Of a stretch of DNA of 17,751 nt, positions 6,974-14,820 are shown one piece after another (positions within the stretch are counted from its first letter, which is position 1; every line of letters starts with the position of its first letter). This stretch comes from Candidatus Rokuibacteriota bacterium (lineage in GTDB: Bacteria; Methylomirabilota; Methylomirabilia; Rokubacteriales; CSP1-6): assembly GCA_016177555.1 (NCBI GenBank), contig JACOVB010000430.1, positions 1-17,751 of the forward strand. Direction: 5' to 3'. The position numbers were made by a program, and so were the translations under genes. A model generated the notes under the pieces. That model searched no databases, was not told the origin of the DNA, and saw only the letters and a program-made list of their open reading frames with translations.

Positions 6974-7414
6974 GTGTTTCGGGGGCATTTCAAGCACACG
7001 GTCGATCCGAAGGGGCGGCTCAGCATCCCGGCGAAGTTCCGGGAAGCCCTGGCGGATGGCCACGGCGACAAGGTCGTCATCGTGCCCTGCGGCGATGCGC
7101 TCGAAGTGCATCCGCTCCAGCTCTGGCACGCGCTCGAGGAGCGAGTGAATGCGCTGCCGAGATTCGATCCCGATCGGCGCCGAGTCCAGTACACGTACAT
7201 CTCGCTCGCGCAGGACGTCACGCTCGATCCGCAGGGACGCATCCAGATCCCTGCCGACTACCGCGAGCGCGTGGGGCTCGTGAAGGACGTGCTCATCATC
7301 GGCCTGACGGACAAGTTCGAGGTGTGGGATGCGGAGCGGTGGGCGCACTTCCAGCGCGATCACGATGGACCGCTCGACGATCTGTTCGAGAGGCTGGCGG
7401 GCAAGGGAGTCTGA
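6974..7414 (+). CDS. mraZ: Transcriptional regulator MraZ
   Basis: DNA-binding regulator of the division/cell-wall cluster, a ring-forming protein with two SpoVT-AbrB-type domains. From GTG 6974 it is 146 aa, close to the family norm of about 150, and begins with FRGHF as family members do. The two domains carry the signature DxxGR twice: DPKGRLSIPAKFR (residues 11-23) and DPQGRIQIPADYR (85-97). The frame is open to a GTG at 6923, which would add 17 unconserved residues; I reject it because the family begins at the FRG motif. The Shine-Dalgarno for 6974 is modest (AGGGG at 6963-6967). A much better AAGGAGG at 6941-6947 is too far from it. The gene is first in the operon, behind a good promoter and TGGGA boxes, as expected for autoregulation. 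Confidence 0.93.
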   Translation: MFRGHFKHTVDPKGRLSIPAKFREALADGHGDKVVIVPCGDALEVHPLQLWHALEERVNALPRFDPDRRRVQYTYISLAQDVTLDPQGRIQIPADYRERVGLVKDVLIIGLTDKFEVWDAERWAHFQRDHDGPLDDLFERLAGKGV

Positions 7415-7420
7415 GGCGGC

Positions 7421-8326
7421 ATGCAGCGGGAGGGGATGGCGCACCTCCCGGTGCTGGTCGACGAGGTGACGTTCCTCTTGCGCCCCCGTCGCGGGGGCTG
7501 GGTCGTGGACGGGACGGTCGGCATGGGTGGACACGCTGAGCGACTGCTGGAGCGCGCGGGGCCCAGAGCGCGGCTCCTCGGGCTCGATCACGATCCCGAG
7601 GCGCTGGCGCGCGCCAGGCAGCGGCTGTCCCGCTTCGGCGATCGCGTGGTGCTCACGCAGGGAAGCTTCCGGCACCTTGCCACCCACGCGGGCGCCGCGG
7701 GCGTGACCGAAGCCGACGCCGTGCTCCTGGACCTGGGCCTCTCCTCCTATCAGCTCGATGAGTCGGCGCGCGGCTTTTCCTTCCAGGGCGACGAGCCGCT
7801 CGACATGCGCTTCGACCCCGCCCAGGGGCCCACCGCGGCCGAGCTCCTGAACTGCCTCCCGCAGGAGGAGCTTGCGCGCATCCTGTTCGAGTACGGCGAC
7901 GAAACGCAAGCCCGCCGCATCGCCCGGCGCATCGTCGAGCAGCGGGCCCGGGCGCCCTTCGCGACGACGGCGGATCTGGTGGCCGTGGTGAAGCGAAGCG
8001 TGCCGCGCGCTGCCTGGTCACGCCGCACCCACGTTGCCACGCGCACCTTCCAGGCCCTCCGCATGGCCGTCAACGACGAGCCCGGGGCGCTCCGCGAGGC
8101 TCTCCCCCAGGCCGCCGAGCTGCTCGCCATCGGCGGCCGGCTCGGCGTCATCTCCTTCCACTCCGGCGAGGACCGCATCGTGAAGCGCATGTTCCGGAGC
8201 CTCGAGCCGACACGCTTCGGCGAGCTGGAGCCGTCCCCGATCGAGCCCGACCCGGACGAGGTCAGACACAACCCACGCGCGCGGAGCGCCAAGCTCCGCG
8301 TGCTCGCGCGCCTGGAGGCAGCATGA
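7421..8326 (+). CDS. rsmH: 16S rRNA (cytosine-1402-N4)-methyltransferase RsmH (MraW)
   Basis: SAM-dependent methyltransferase that modifies C1402 in the decoding centre of 16S rRNA; 301 aa, near the usual 300-315. Visible motifs are HLPVLVDEV at residues 8-16, the SAM-binding DGTVGMGGH (30-38), the acidic LDHDPEA (55-61), DAVLLDLGLSSYQLD (99-113) followed by RGFSFQGDEPLDMR, and FQALRMAVNDE (210-220). The late motif normally reading FHSLED is FHSGED here (residues 246-251). ATG 7421 is preceded by GAGGCGG and lies six bases after mraZ. ATG 7436 (giving 296 aa) is an alternative, but its G-rich ribosome site abuts the codon. The stop overlaps the ftsL start in ATGA, implying coupling. Confidence 0.96.
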   Translation: MQREGMAHLPVLVDEVTFLLRPRRGGWVVDGTVGMGGHAERLLERAGPRARLLGLDHDPEALARARQRLSRFGDRVVLTQGSFRHLATHAGAAGVTEADAVLLDLGLSSYQLDESARGFSFQGDEPLDMRFDPAQGPTAAELLNCLPQEELARILFEYGDETQARRIARRIVEQRARAPFATTADLVAVVKRSVPRAAWSRRTHVATRTFQALRMAVNDEPGALREALPQAAELLAIGGRLGVISFHSGEDRIVKRMFRSLEPTRFGELEPSPIEPDPDEVRHNPRARSAKLRVLARLEAA

Positions 8327-8790
8327 GAATCGACGAGCGAGGGGGAGCGCCGGCGGCACGGCTCTGGGCGGGGACGCTGGACCCGGCCTTCCAGCAGGCG
8401 GCGCGGTTCCACCGCGAGCCGGACCGGCGCCGGCTCCGGGCCATGGCCGTGGGAGTGCTCTGCGCGACCGTCTTCATGCTGGGCGTGCTCGGGATCGTCG
8501 GGCTCAAGGTCCACCAGGTCCGGCTCTCGTACCAGCTGGACGCCCTGCGCGCGACGCGGGCAGAGGCCGATGAGCTGAACCGGCGTTTCCGGGTGGAGCT
8601 GGCCACGCTCCACTCCCTGGCGCGCCTCGAGGACAGGGCTCGCACCGAGCTCGGGATGGTCCCCCCCGGCCGGGATCAGGTCCGGCTCGCGCGCGAGTTC
8701 GTGCCCGGCGGCAGTGGCCTGAGCAGCGTGAGCCCGCCCCGCACCGCGTCGGCCCAGCGGGGAAGCCCCGTCGAGGCGCCCGTCCGCTAG
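8323..8790 (+). CDS. ftsL: Cell division protein FtsL
   Basis: Small bitopic division protein, 155 aa. With FtsB and FtsQ it links the early divisome to the FtsW-FtsI synthase. The sequence itself is poorly conserved, so the call rests on position between rsmH and ftsI, size and topology. A basic cytoplasmic N-terminus (residues 1-39) is followed by one membrane helix (about 40-62) and then a coiled-coil-like heptad stretch (about 64-105: VHQVRLSYQLDALRATRAEA and on). The segment RARTELGMVPPGRDQV (105-120) is the usual end of the FtsL/DivIC-type domain. A Ser/Pro/Arg-rich tail follows. It starts at the ATGA shared with rsmH and ends with TAG. The frame after the TAG stays open into ftsI. Confidence 0.87.
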   Translation: MRIDERGGAPAARLWAGTLDPAFQQAARFHREPDRRRLRAMAVGVLCATVFMLGVLGIVGLKVHQVRLSYQLDALRATRAEADELNRRFRVELATLHSLARLEDRARTELGMVPPGRDQVRLAREFVPGGSGLSSVSPPRTASAQRGSPVEAPVR

Positions 8791-8791
8791 C

Positions 8792-8824
8792 ATGAAGCCT
8801 CCGGAGGCCGTGGAGCCGCCATGA
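8792..8824 (+). other. Ten-codon mini-ORF coupling ftsL to ftsI
   Basis: Directly after the ftsL stop an ATG opens a frame of ten codons (MKPPEAVEPP) whose TGA overlaps the ftsI ATG as ATGA. A 12-base palindrome (GCCTCCGGAGGC, 8797-8808) lies within it. It may be translated as a coupling leader or may be chance. No Shine-Dalgarno of its own is separable from the ftsL coding end. Confidence 0.3.
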
Positions 8825-10830
8825 TCTCGCGCCGGATGGAGGGCCTGAGGATCCGGACGCTGATCGTCGCAGGCTGTCTCGGCCTGGCCTTCCTCGGGCT
8901 CTCCGGCCGGCTGGTCTACCTGCAGGTCGTCAAGCACGAGGAGTACCTGCGCCTCGCCGAGAGCCAGCACGCCAAGGCGATCCCCCTCACGGCGAAGCGG
9001 GGCGCGATCCTGGACCGGCATGGGCAGGTCCTCGCCGTCTCCTCGGCGGCCGAGACGCTCTTCGCCCTGCCCGGGCGCGTGGACGACGCCGACCGGCTCG
9101 CGCGCCGGCTCGCGCCGATCCTCGACGAGCCCGTGGGCGAGATCGCCAGGCGGCTCCAGTCCTCGAAGCGGTTCGTCTACGTCAAGCGCCGGCTGCCGCC
9201 CGCCGTGGCGCAGGCGGTGCGGGACTTGCGCGAGCCGGCGCTGGGCTTCGTCGAGGAGAGCCTCCGGCTCTATCCCAACCGGGAGCTGGCCGCCCACGTG
9301 GTCGGCTTCGAGGGGGCCGAGGGGAAGGGGCTCGGAGGCATCGAGCAGGTCTGGGAGGCCCAGCTGGCCGGACGGGAGGGCCGGGCGCTCGTCGAGCGCG
9401 ACGCGCTCGGGCGCGAGGTGTCCGGCGCCCCCCGGATCCTCAAGCCCGCCCGCCCCGGGCAGGGCCTTGTCCTCACCATCGATGCGACGCTCCAGTACGT
9501 CGCCGAGAAGGAAGTGGACGCCGCCTGGCGCCGGACAGGCTCCAAGGCCGCCATGGCCATCGCCATGGATCCGCGGACGGGGGAGGTCCTCGCCGTGGCC
9601 ATCCGGCCCACCTTCAACCCCAACACCTTTTCCTCGGCCACGGACGAGGAGCGACGGAACCGCGCGGTCACCGATCCCTTCGAGCCGGGCTCCACGTTCA
9701 AGGTGATCCTGGCCGCCGCCGCCCTCGACGAGGGCGTGTTCCGGCCCACCGACCGCCTCTACGGGGAGCAGGGCGCCATCAAGGTGGCCAGCGCCACGAT
9801 CCACGACTGGAAGAAGTACGGCTGGCTCACCTTCGCGGAGGTGCTGCAGCACTCCTCCAACGTGGGCGCCATCAAGGTCGGGCTCCAGCTCGGCAAGGAG
9901 CGCTACTACAAGTACATCAGCGGCTTCGGGTTCGGCACGCCGACGGGGGTCGGGCTGCCGGGGGAGAGCCGGGGCCAGCTCCGCTCGACCCAGCGCTGGT
10001 CGGGGCTGTCGCTGGCCACCGTGTCCATCGGCCAGGAGATCTCCGTGACGGCGCTGCAGATGGTCGCCTCCTTCGCGGCCGTGGCCAACAACGGCCGCCT
10101 CATGCAGCCGCAGCTCGTCCGGGCTGTCCTCGACGCGCAGGGGCGGGAGATCCAGGGATTCGAGCCCCGCGTGGTCCGCCAGGTCATCACCCCGGATACC
10201 GCGCGCGTGCTGACCGGGATCATGACCCTGGTGGTCAGCGACGGGACGGGACGCAACGCGGCCATCGCGGGCTTCGACGTGGCCGGCAAGACGGGGACCG
10301 CGCAGAAGCTCGATCCCGCCACCCGGCGCTACTCGCGTGCGCCCGGCGTCCTGTCCTTCGTGGGATTCGTCCCGGCCGATGACCCGAGGCTCGCCATGCT
10401 GGTGATGCTCGACGAGCCCAAGAACGAGAAGTGGGGGAGCGAGGCCGCCGCGCCCATCTTCGCCGCCATCGGGCGCGCGGCGCTGCGACATCTCCAGGTG
10501 TCGCCGCGCGACTCGGCTCCGGTCCAGATCGTGCGCGGCGAGGGCGGGGCCGCGGCCGAGCCGGCGGTCGCATCTCTCGGCGCCGCCGGCTCACTCCGCG
10601 CCCTCGTGCGGCCCGCCGCCTTCACGCCGGTCGCCGAGAGCGCCCGCCTCATGCCGGCTCTCGTGGGGCTCTCCCTGCGCCACGCCATGGAGGCGCTGGC
10701 CCCGCTGGGCGTGCCCGTCGAGATCACGGGCGGTGGCGTCGTGGTGGCTCAGTCCCCGCCGCCGGGGGCCGCGCTCCTGGACGGCATGCCCTGCCGCCTG
10801 ACCCTGGCCTCTCCGGCAGCGAGGCGATGA
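8821..10830 (+). CDS. ftsI: Septal peptidoglycan transpeptidase (class B PBP, FtsI/SpoVD-like, with PASTA domain)
   Basis: Penicillin-binding protein 3-type transpeptidase, 669 aa, that cross-links septal peptidoglycan with FtsW. A single N-terminal membrane helix (residues about 12-36) is followed by the class B dimerisation domain (KRGAILDRHGQVLAVS at 59-74). The transpeptidase domain has all three active-site motifs: Ser291-Thr-Phe-Lys294, Ser345-Ser-Asn347 and Lys490-Thr-Gly-Thr493. The C-terminus (about 609-663) is a PASTA domain (MPALVGLSLRHAMEALAPLG, then VVVAQSPPPGAAL), which E. coli FtsI lacks but SpoVD and PBP2x have. ATG 8821 has GGAG six bases upstream. The stop overlaps the murE start (ATGA). 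Confidence 0.95.
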   Translation: MISRRMEGLRIRTLIVAGCLGLAFLGLSGRLVYLQVVKHEEYLRLAESQHAKAIPLTAKRGAILDRHGQVLAVSSAAETLFALPGRVDDADRLARRLAPILDEPVGEIARRLQSSKRFVYVKRRLPPAVAQAVRDLREPALGFVEESLRLYPNRELAAHVVGFEGAEGKGLGGIEQVWEAQLAGREGRALVERDALGREVSGAPRILKPARPGQGLVLTIDATLQYVAEKEVDAAWRRTGSKAAMAIAMDPRTGEVLAVAIRPTFNPNTFSSATDEERRNRAVTDPFEPGSTFKVILAAAALDEGVFRPTDRLYGEQGAIKVASATIHDWKKYGWLTFAEVLQHSSNVGAIKVGLQLGKERYYKYISGFGFGTPTGVGLPGESRGQLRSTQRWSGLSLATVSIGQEISVTALQMVASFAAVANNGRLMQPQLVRAVLDAQGREIQGFEPRVVRQVITPDTARVLTGIMTLVVSDGTGRNAAIAGFDVAGKTGTAQKLDPATRRYSRAPGVLSFVGFVPADDPRLAMLVMLDEPKNEKWGSEAAAPIFAAIGRAALRHLQVSPRDSAPVQIVRGEGGAAAEPAVASLGAAGSLRALVRPAAFTPVAESARLMPALVGLSLRHAMEALAPLGVPVEITGGGVVVAQSPPPGAALLDGMPCRLTLASPAARR

Positions 10831-12332
10831 GGCGTCCCCCCGTGCCCACCTCCACGCTTCTCGACGCCCTGCCGGTGAAGACGGTGCACGGGGCCCTGCC
10901 GCTTACCGTGACCGGCATCACCTACGACTCCCGGAAGGTCGTCCCGGGCGACCTCTTCGTGGCCGTGCCCGGGCTCAAGCGGGACGGGCGTCGCTATGTT
11001 CGTGATGCCGTGGGGCGCGGCGCCTCCGCGGTGGTGCTCGAGGGGCCGGGCCCGCTGCCCGCCGCCCTCGCCGCGCAGATCGTGGTCCCCAGCGCCCGCG
11101 AGGCCCTGGCGCGGCTCGCGGACGCCTATTACGGCCATCCGTCGCGGGCCCTCACGCTCGTCGGCATCACCGGCACCAACGGCAAGACGACGACCACTTT
11201 CCTGGTGGACGCGCTCCTCCGTGCCGCGGGGCACCGGACCGGGCTCATCGGCACCATCGAGTACCGGATCGGCGACGAGGCGATGGCGGCGGGGCAGACC
11301 ACTCCCGAGGCCGTGGAACTGCAGGCCCTTCTCGCCCGCATGCGGGACGAGGACGTGACGGGGGTGGCCATGGAAGTCTCCTCCCATGCGCTGGCGCTGG
11401 CGCGGGCCGACGGGACGCAGTTCGACGTGGCGGTGTTCACCAACCTGACCCAGGATCACCTGGACTTTCACGGCACCCTCACGGAGTACCGCCGCGCCAA
11501 GAGGCGGCTGTTCGAGCTCCTGGCCTCGGGCGCCAAGCCCCGCCGCTCGGCCGTGATCAATGCCGACGATCCGGCGGGCCCGTCCATGGTGGCGGGGCTC
11601 GATCTGCCGATCCTGACCTTCGGCATGGGCCCGGCGGCGGCGATCCGTCCGCGGCAGGCGACGTCCGGGGCGGAGGGGATCAGGATGGAGGTGGAGACGC
11701 CAGCCGGTCCCGTGAAAATCGCCTCGCCGCTGTCCGGCGAGCACAACGCGATGAACCTCCTGGGGGCTGTCGGCGTCGCTCTCGCCCTCGGCATCGCGCC
11801 GGAGCTGGCGGGGGGGGCGCTGTCGGGTGTGGCCACCGTGCCGGGGCGCTTCGAGCGGGTGGAGGCGGGGCAGGCCTTCCTGGTGGTCGTGGACTACGCC
11901 CATACCCCGGATGCGCTGGAACGGGTCCTCACCACGGCCCGCAAGCTCTTACCCGGCGGGGGGCGGCTGGGGGTGGTCTTCGGGTGTGGCGGCGACCGGG
12001 ACCGCGGCAAGCGCCCCCTCATGGGCGGCATCGCCGCGCGGCTCTGCGACGGCGTGTGGGTCACCTCAGATAACCCGCGGAGCGAGGCACCGGAGGCCAT
12101 CATCGCCGAGATCGTGACGGGCATCCCCGCCGCCGGCCCGGGCGCCGCGCGGCATGTTACGATTCCGGACAGGAAGGCCGCCATTCGCGATGCGCTCGGG
12201 TGGGCCCGGGCCGGCGACGGGGTCGTGATCGCCGGCAAGGGCCACGAGACCTACCAGATCGTTGGTGCTCAGGTGCTTCCCTTCGACGATCGGGCCGTGG
12301 CCCGGGCGATCCTCGCGGAGCGAACAGCATGA
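10827..12332 (+). CDS. murE: UDP-MurNAc-tripeptide synthetase MurE (meso-diaminopimelate-adding)
   Basis: Cytoplasmic ATP-dependent ligase adding the third stem residue to UDP-MurNAc-L-Ala-D-Glu; 501 aa, the usual size. N-terminal UDP-binding part includes TGITYDSRKVVPGDLFVA (29-46). The ATP loop is GTNGKTTT (116-123, Lys120). TNLTQDHLDFHGT spans 205-217, with the probable carbamylated lysine at 225 (YRRAKRRLF). In the C-terminal domain DNPR (415-418) is the signature of meso-DAP-specific enzymes, as opposed to lysine-adding ones; GKGHE occurs near the end. The frame is open far upstream, but ATG 10827, in an ATGA overlap with ftsI, matches the family N-terminus. The stop overlaps murF in ATGA. 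Confidence 0.96.
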   Translation: MRRPPVPTSTLLDALPVKTVHGALPLTVTGITYDSRKVVPGDLFVAVPGLKRDGRRYVRDAVGRGASAVVLEGPGPLPAALAAQIVVPSAREALARLADAYYGHPSRALTLVGITGTNGKTTTTFLVDALLRAAGHRTGLIGTIEYRIGDEAMAAGQTTPEAVELQALLARMRDEDVTGVAMEVSSHALALARADGTQFDVAVFTNLTQDHLDFHGTLTEYRRAKRRLFELLASGAKPRRSAVINADDPAGPSMVAGLDLPILTFGMGPAAAIRPRQATSGAEGIRMEVETPAGPVKIASPLSGEHNAMNLLGAVGVALALGIAPELAGGALSGVATVPGRFERVEAGQAFLVVVDYAHTPDALERVLTTARKLLPGGGRLGVVFGCGGDRDRGKRPLMGGIAARLCDGVWVTSDNPRSEAPEAIIAEIVTGIPAAGPGAARHVTIPDRKAAIRDALGWARAGDGVVIAGKGHETYQIVGAQVLPFDDRAVARAILAERTA

Positions 12333-13732
12333 GGACACGGGCGCGGATGTTCACGATCGAAGACGTGGTGCGCGGGACCCAGGGGGCGCTCGTCGGCGGC
12401 GACCTCGGCGTCCACGCCTCCGGCGTGTCCATCGACAGCCGGAGCCTGCGCGTGGGCGAGGTGTTCTTCGCCATCCGCGGCTGGCAGCAGGACGGCCATG
12501 CATTCGTCCAGGACGCCGCCGCGCGGGGCGCCTCCTGCCTCGTGGTGCACTCGCTCCCCGATGACCTTCCCTCGAGCGTGCCCGTGGTCCTGGTGGACGA
12601 CACGACGCGGGCGCTGGGACGGCTGGCGGCCTACCACCGGGCCCGCTTCACCATCCCCGTCGCCGCGGTGACCGGCTCCAACGGCAAGACCACGACGAAG
12701 GAGATGATGGCGGCGGTGCTGGAGACCCTCGGACCCATCCTCAAGCCCCAGTCGAGCTTCAACAACCAGTGGGGGCTGCCGCTGACCCTGCTCCAGCTCT
12801 CGCCCCAGCACCGAGCCGTGGCGCTGGAGCTGGGGTCCAGTCGGCCGGGAGAGATCGCGGCCCTGGCCGAGATCAGCCGCCCCACGGTGGCCGCAGTGAC
12901 CACGGTGTCGAGCGCCCACACGGAGTTCCTCGGCTCCCTCGACGGCGTGCAGGCCGAAAAGGGGGCGCTCGTCGCCGCCATCCCGCCCGAGGGCGCCGTC
13001 GTGCTGAACGCCGATGACCCGCGCGTGCTGGCCATGCGGGATGCGAGCCGGGCGCGGGTGCTCACCGTGAGCGCCGAGCGCGAGGCCGACGTCCGCGCGG
13101 TCGGGATCCCCGCCGAGACCGAGGAGGGCCTGGCGGTGACGCTGGAGATCCGCGGCGCCCGCCGGACGGCCCGGCTGGCCTTCGCGGGACGCCACAACGT
13201 GACGAATGCCCTGGTGGCCGCGGGGGTCGGGCTTGCGCTGGGGCTGCCGCTGGCCCAGATCGCGGGGGGGCTCGAGGCCGCGCGCCCGGCCAAAGGGCGC
13301 TGCGTCTGGCGGCGCGCCGGGGCGCTGCTCATCCTGGACGACACCTACAATGCCAACCCCGCCTCGGTCGGCGCGGCGCTGTCCACGCTCGCCACCGCGC
13401 GCGAGGCCGGGCGCCTCATCGTCGTGCTCGGCGACATGCTGGAGCTCGGCGAGATCGGCGAGGCGATGCACCGCGAGGTCGGGCGCGCCGTGGCGGTGTC
13501 CGGCGCGGCCGAGTTCATCGGCGTCGGGCGCCTGGCACGCGTCGCGGTGGAGAGCGCGCGGGAGGCAGGGCTCGGCGAGTGCCATCACGTGGGCACGTTC
13601 GAGGACACGGTGGCACTCCTGCTCAAGCGGCTGGCGCCCGGGGACGCGGTCCTCGTGAAGGGCTCACGCGGCATGCGCATGGAGCGGGTGGTGGACGCCC
13701 TCCTGGCCCGGTTCGGAGGAGACGATGCCTGA
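12329..13732 (+). CDS. murF: UDP-MurNAc-tripeptide:D-Ala-D-Ala ligase MurF
   Basis: Ligase that attaches D-Ala-D-Ala to complete the UDP-MurNAc-pentapeptide; 467 aa, a standard length. Motifs are GVSIDSRSLRVGEVFFAIRG (32-51), the ATP loop VTGSNGKTTTKEMM (114-127, Lys120), FNNQWGLPLTLL (144-155), LNADDP, RHNVTNALVAAGVG, LDDTYNANPASV, GDMLELGE and a final VLVKGSRGMRMERVV. Two motifs diverge: the usual ELGANxxGEI reads ELGSSRPGEI (167-176), and the usual N-x-G-x-AH segment reads TTVSSAHTEFLGS (191-203). ATG 12329 forms ATGA with murE; ATG 12347 is a possible alternative start. The mraY start overlaps the stop as TGATG. Confidence 0.95.
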   Translation: MRTRARMFTIEDVVRGTQGALVGGDLGVHASGVSIDSRSLRVGEVFFAIRGWQQDGHAFVQDAAARGASCLVVHSLPDDLPSSVPVVLVDDTTRALGRLAAYHRARFTIPVAAVTGSNGKTTTKEMMAAVLETLGPILKPQSSFNNQWGLPLTLLQLSPQHRAVALELGSSRPGEIAALAEISRPTVAAVTTVSSAHTEFLGSLDGVQAEKGALVAAIPPEGAVVLNADDPRVLAMRDASRARVLTVSAEREADVRAVGIPAETEEGLAVTLEIRGARRTARLAFAGRHNVTNALVAAGVGLALGLPLAQIAGGLEAARPAKGRCVWRRAGALLILDDTYNANPASVGAALSTLATAREAGRLIVVLGDMLELGEIGEAMHREVGRAVAVSGAAEFIGVGRLARVAVESAREAGLGECHHVGTFEDTVALLLKRLAPGDAVLVKGSRGMRMERVVDALLARFGGDDA

Positions 13733-14811
13733 TGCTCTACCATCTCCTCGTTCCGCTCGCCCGGGACCACATCGTCTTCAACGTCTTCCGGTACATCACG
13801 TTCCGGGCGGCGATGGCGACGGTGACCGCGCTCATCATCTCGTTCGTGCTGGGGCCGTGGCTGATCCGGCGGCTCCGCCAGATGCAGCAGGGCGGCGAGA
13901 CGATCCGCGAGGACACCCCGGAGCGGCACCGCGAGAAGGCGGGCACGCCGACCATGGGCGGGCTCGTCATCCTGGCGGCCATCCTGGGGACGACGCTCCT
14001 CTGGGCCAATCTCAGGAACCGTTACGTCTGGACGGTCATCCTCGCCACGGCGGGTCTGGGCGGCATCGGGTTCCTGGACGACTGGCGGAAGCTCCGCACG
14101 CGCAAGGGTGTCTCGGCGCGGCAGAAGCTCGGTGCCCAGATCCTCCTCGTCGGGCTCATCCTGGCGTGGCTCTTCTTCTGGCCGGTGGACGGCTTCACGA
14201 CGGGGCTCGCGATCCCCTTCTTCAAGGGGTGGCTCCTGACGCTCGGCTGGCTCTGGATCCCGTTCGCCCTTCTGGTGATCGTGGGGGCCTCCAACGCCGT
14301 GAACCTCACCGACGGGCTGGATGGGCTCGCCATCGGGCCCATCGTGATGGCCGGCGGCGCCTTCGCCATCATCGCGTACCTGACGGGCAACTTCCGCGCG
14401 GCGGAGTACCTGCGCATCCTGAACGTCAAGGGGACGGGAGAGCTGACGATCTTCTGCGGCGCGCTGGTGGGGGCGGCGCTGGGCTTCCTCTGGTTCAACA
14501 CCTACCCGGCGCAGGTCTTCATGGGGGACGTGGGGTCGCTGGCGCTCGGCGGCGCCATCGGCACGCTGGCGGTGCTCACCAAGGCGGAGCTCCTGCTGCC
14601 CCTCATCGGGGGCATCTACGTGGTGGAGGCCGGCTCGGTGATCATCCAGGTGGCCTCGTTCAAGCTCACCGGCCGGCGCGTGTTCCGCATGGCGCCCTTG
14701 CACCATCACTACGAGCTCTGCGGGTGGGCGGAGCCGAAGATCATCGTCCGCTTCTGGATCGTGTCCTTCATGCTGGCGCTCCTGGCGCTCACGACGCTCA
14801 AGCTGCGCTGA
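13732..14811 (+). CDS. mraY: Phospho-N-acetylmuramoyl-pentapeptide transferase MraY
   Basis: Integral membrane enzyme moving phospho-MurNAc-pentapeptide from UDP to undecaprenyl phosphate, making lipid I; 359 aa against 360 in E. coli. Motifs are EDTPERHREKAGTPTMGG (60-77), the catalytic Asp pair FLDDWRK (Asp116, Asp117), NAVNLTDGLDGLA (188-200), FMGDVGSLALGG with Asp266 as the third catalytic acidic residue, and APLHHHYELCGW near the end. Hydrophobic helices alternate throughout. GGAGGAG (13716-13722) stands nine bases before ATG 13732, and the ATG overlaps the murF stop. Ten bases after its stop the murD GTG follows. Confidence 0.97.
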   Translation: MLYHLLVPLARDHIVFNVFRYITFRAAMATVTALIISFVLGPWLIRRLRQMQQGGETIREDTPERHREKAGTPTMGGLVILAAILGTTLLWANLRNRYVWTVILATAGLGGIGFLDDWRKLRTRKGVSARQKLGAQILLVGLILAWLFFWPVDGFTTGLAIPFFKGWLLTLGWLWIPFALLVIVGASNAVNLTDGLDGLAIGPIVMAGGAFAIIAYLTGNFRAAEYLRILNVKGTGELTIFCGALVGAALGFLWFNTYPAQVFMGDVGSLALGGAIGTLAVLTKAELLLPLIGGIYVVEAGSVIIQVASFKLTGRRVFRMAPLHHHYELCGWAEPKIIVRFWIVSFMLALLALTTLKLR

Positions 14812-14820
14812 GGGGATGAG

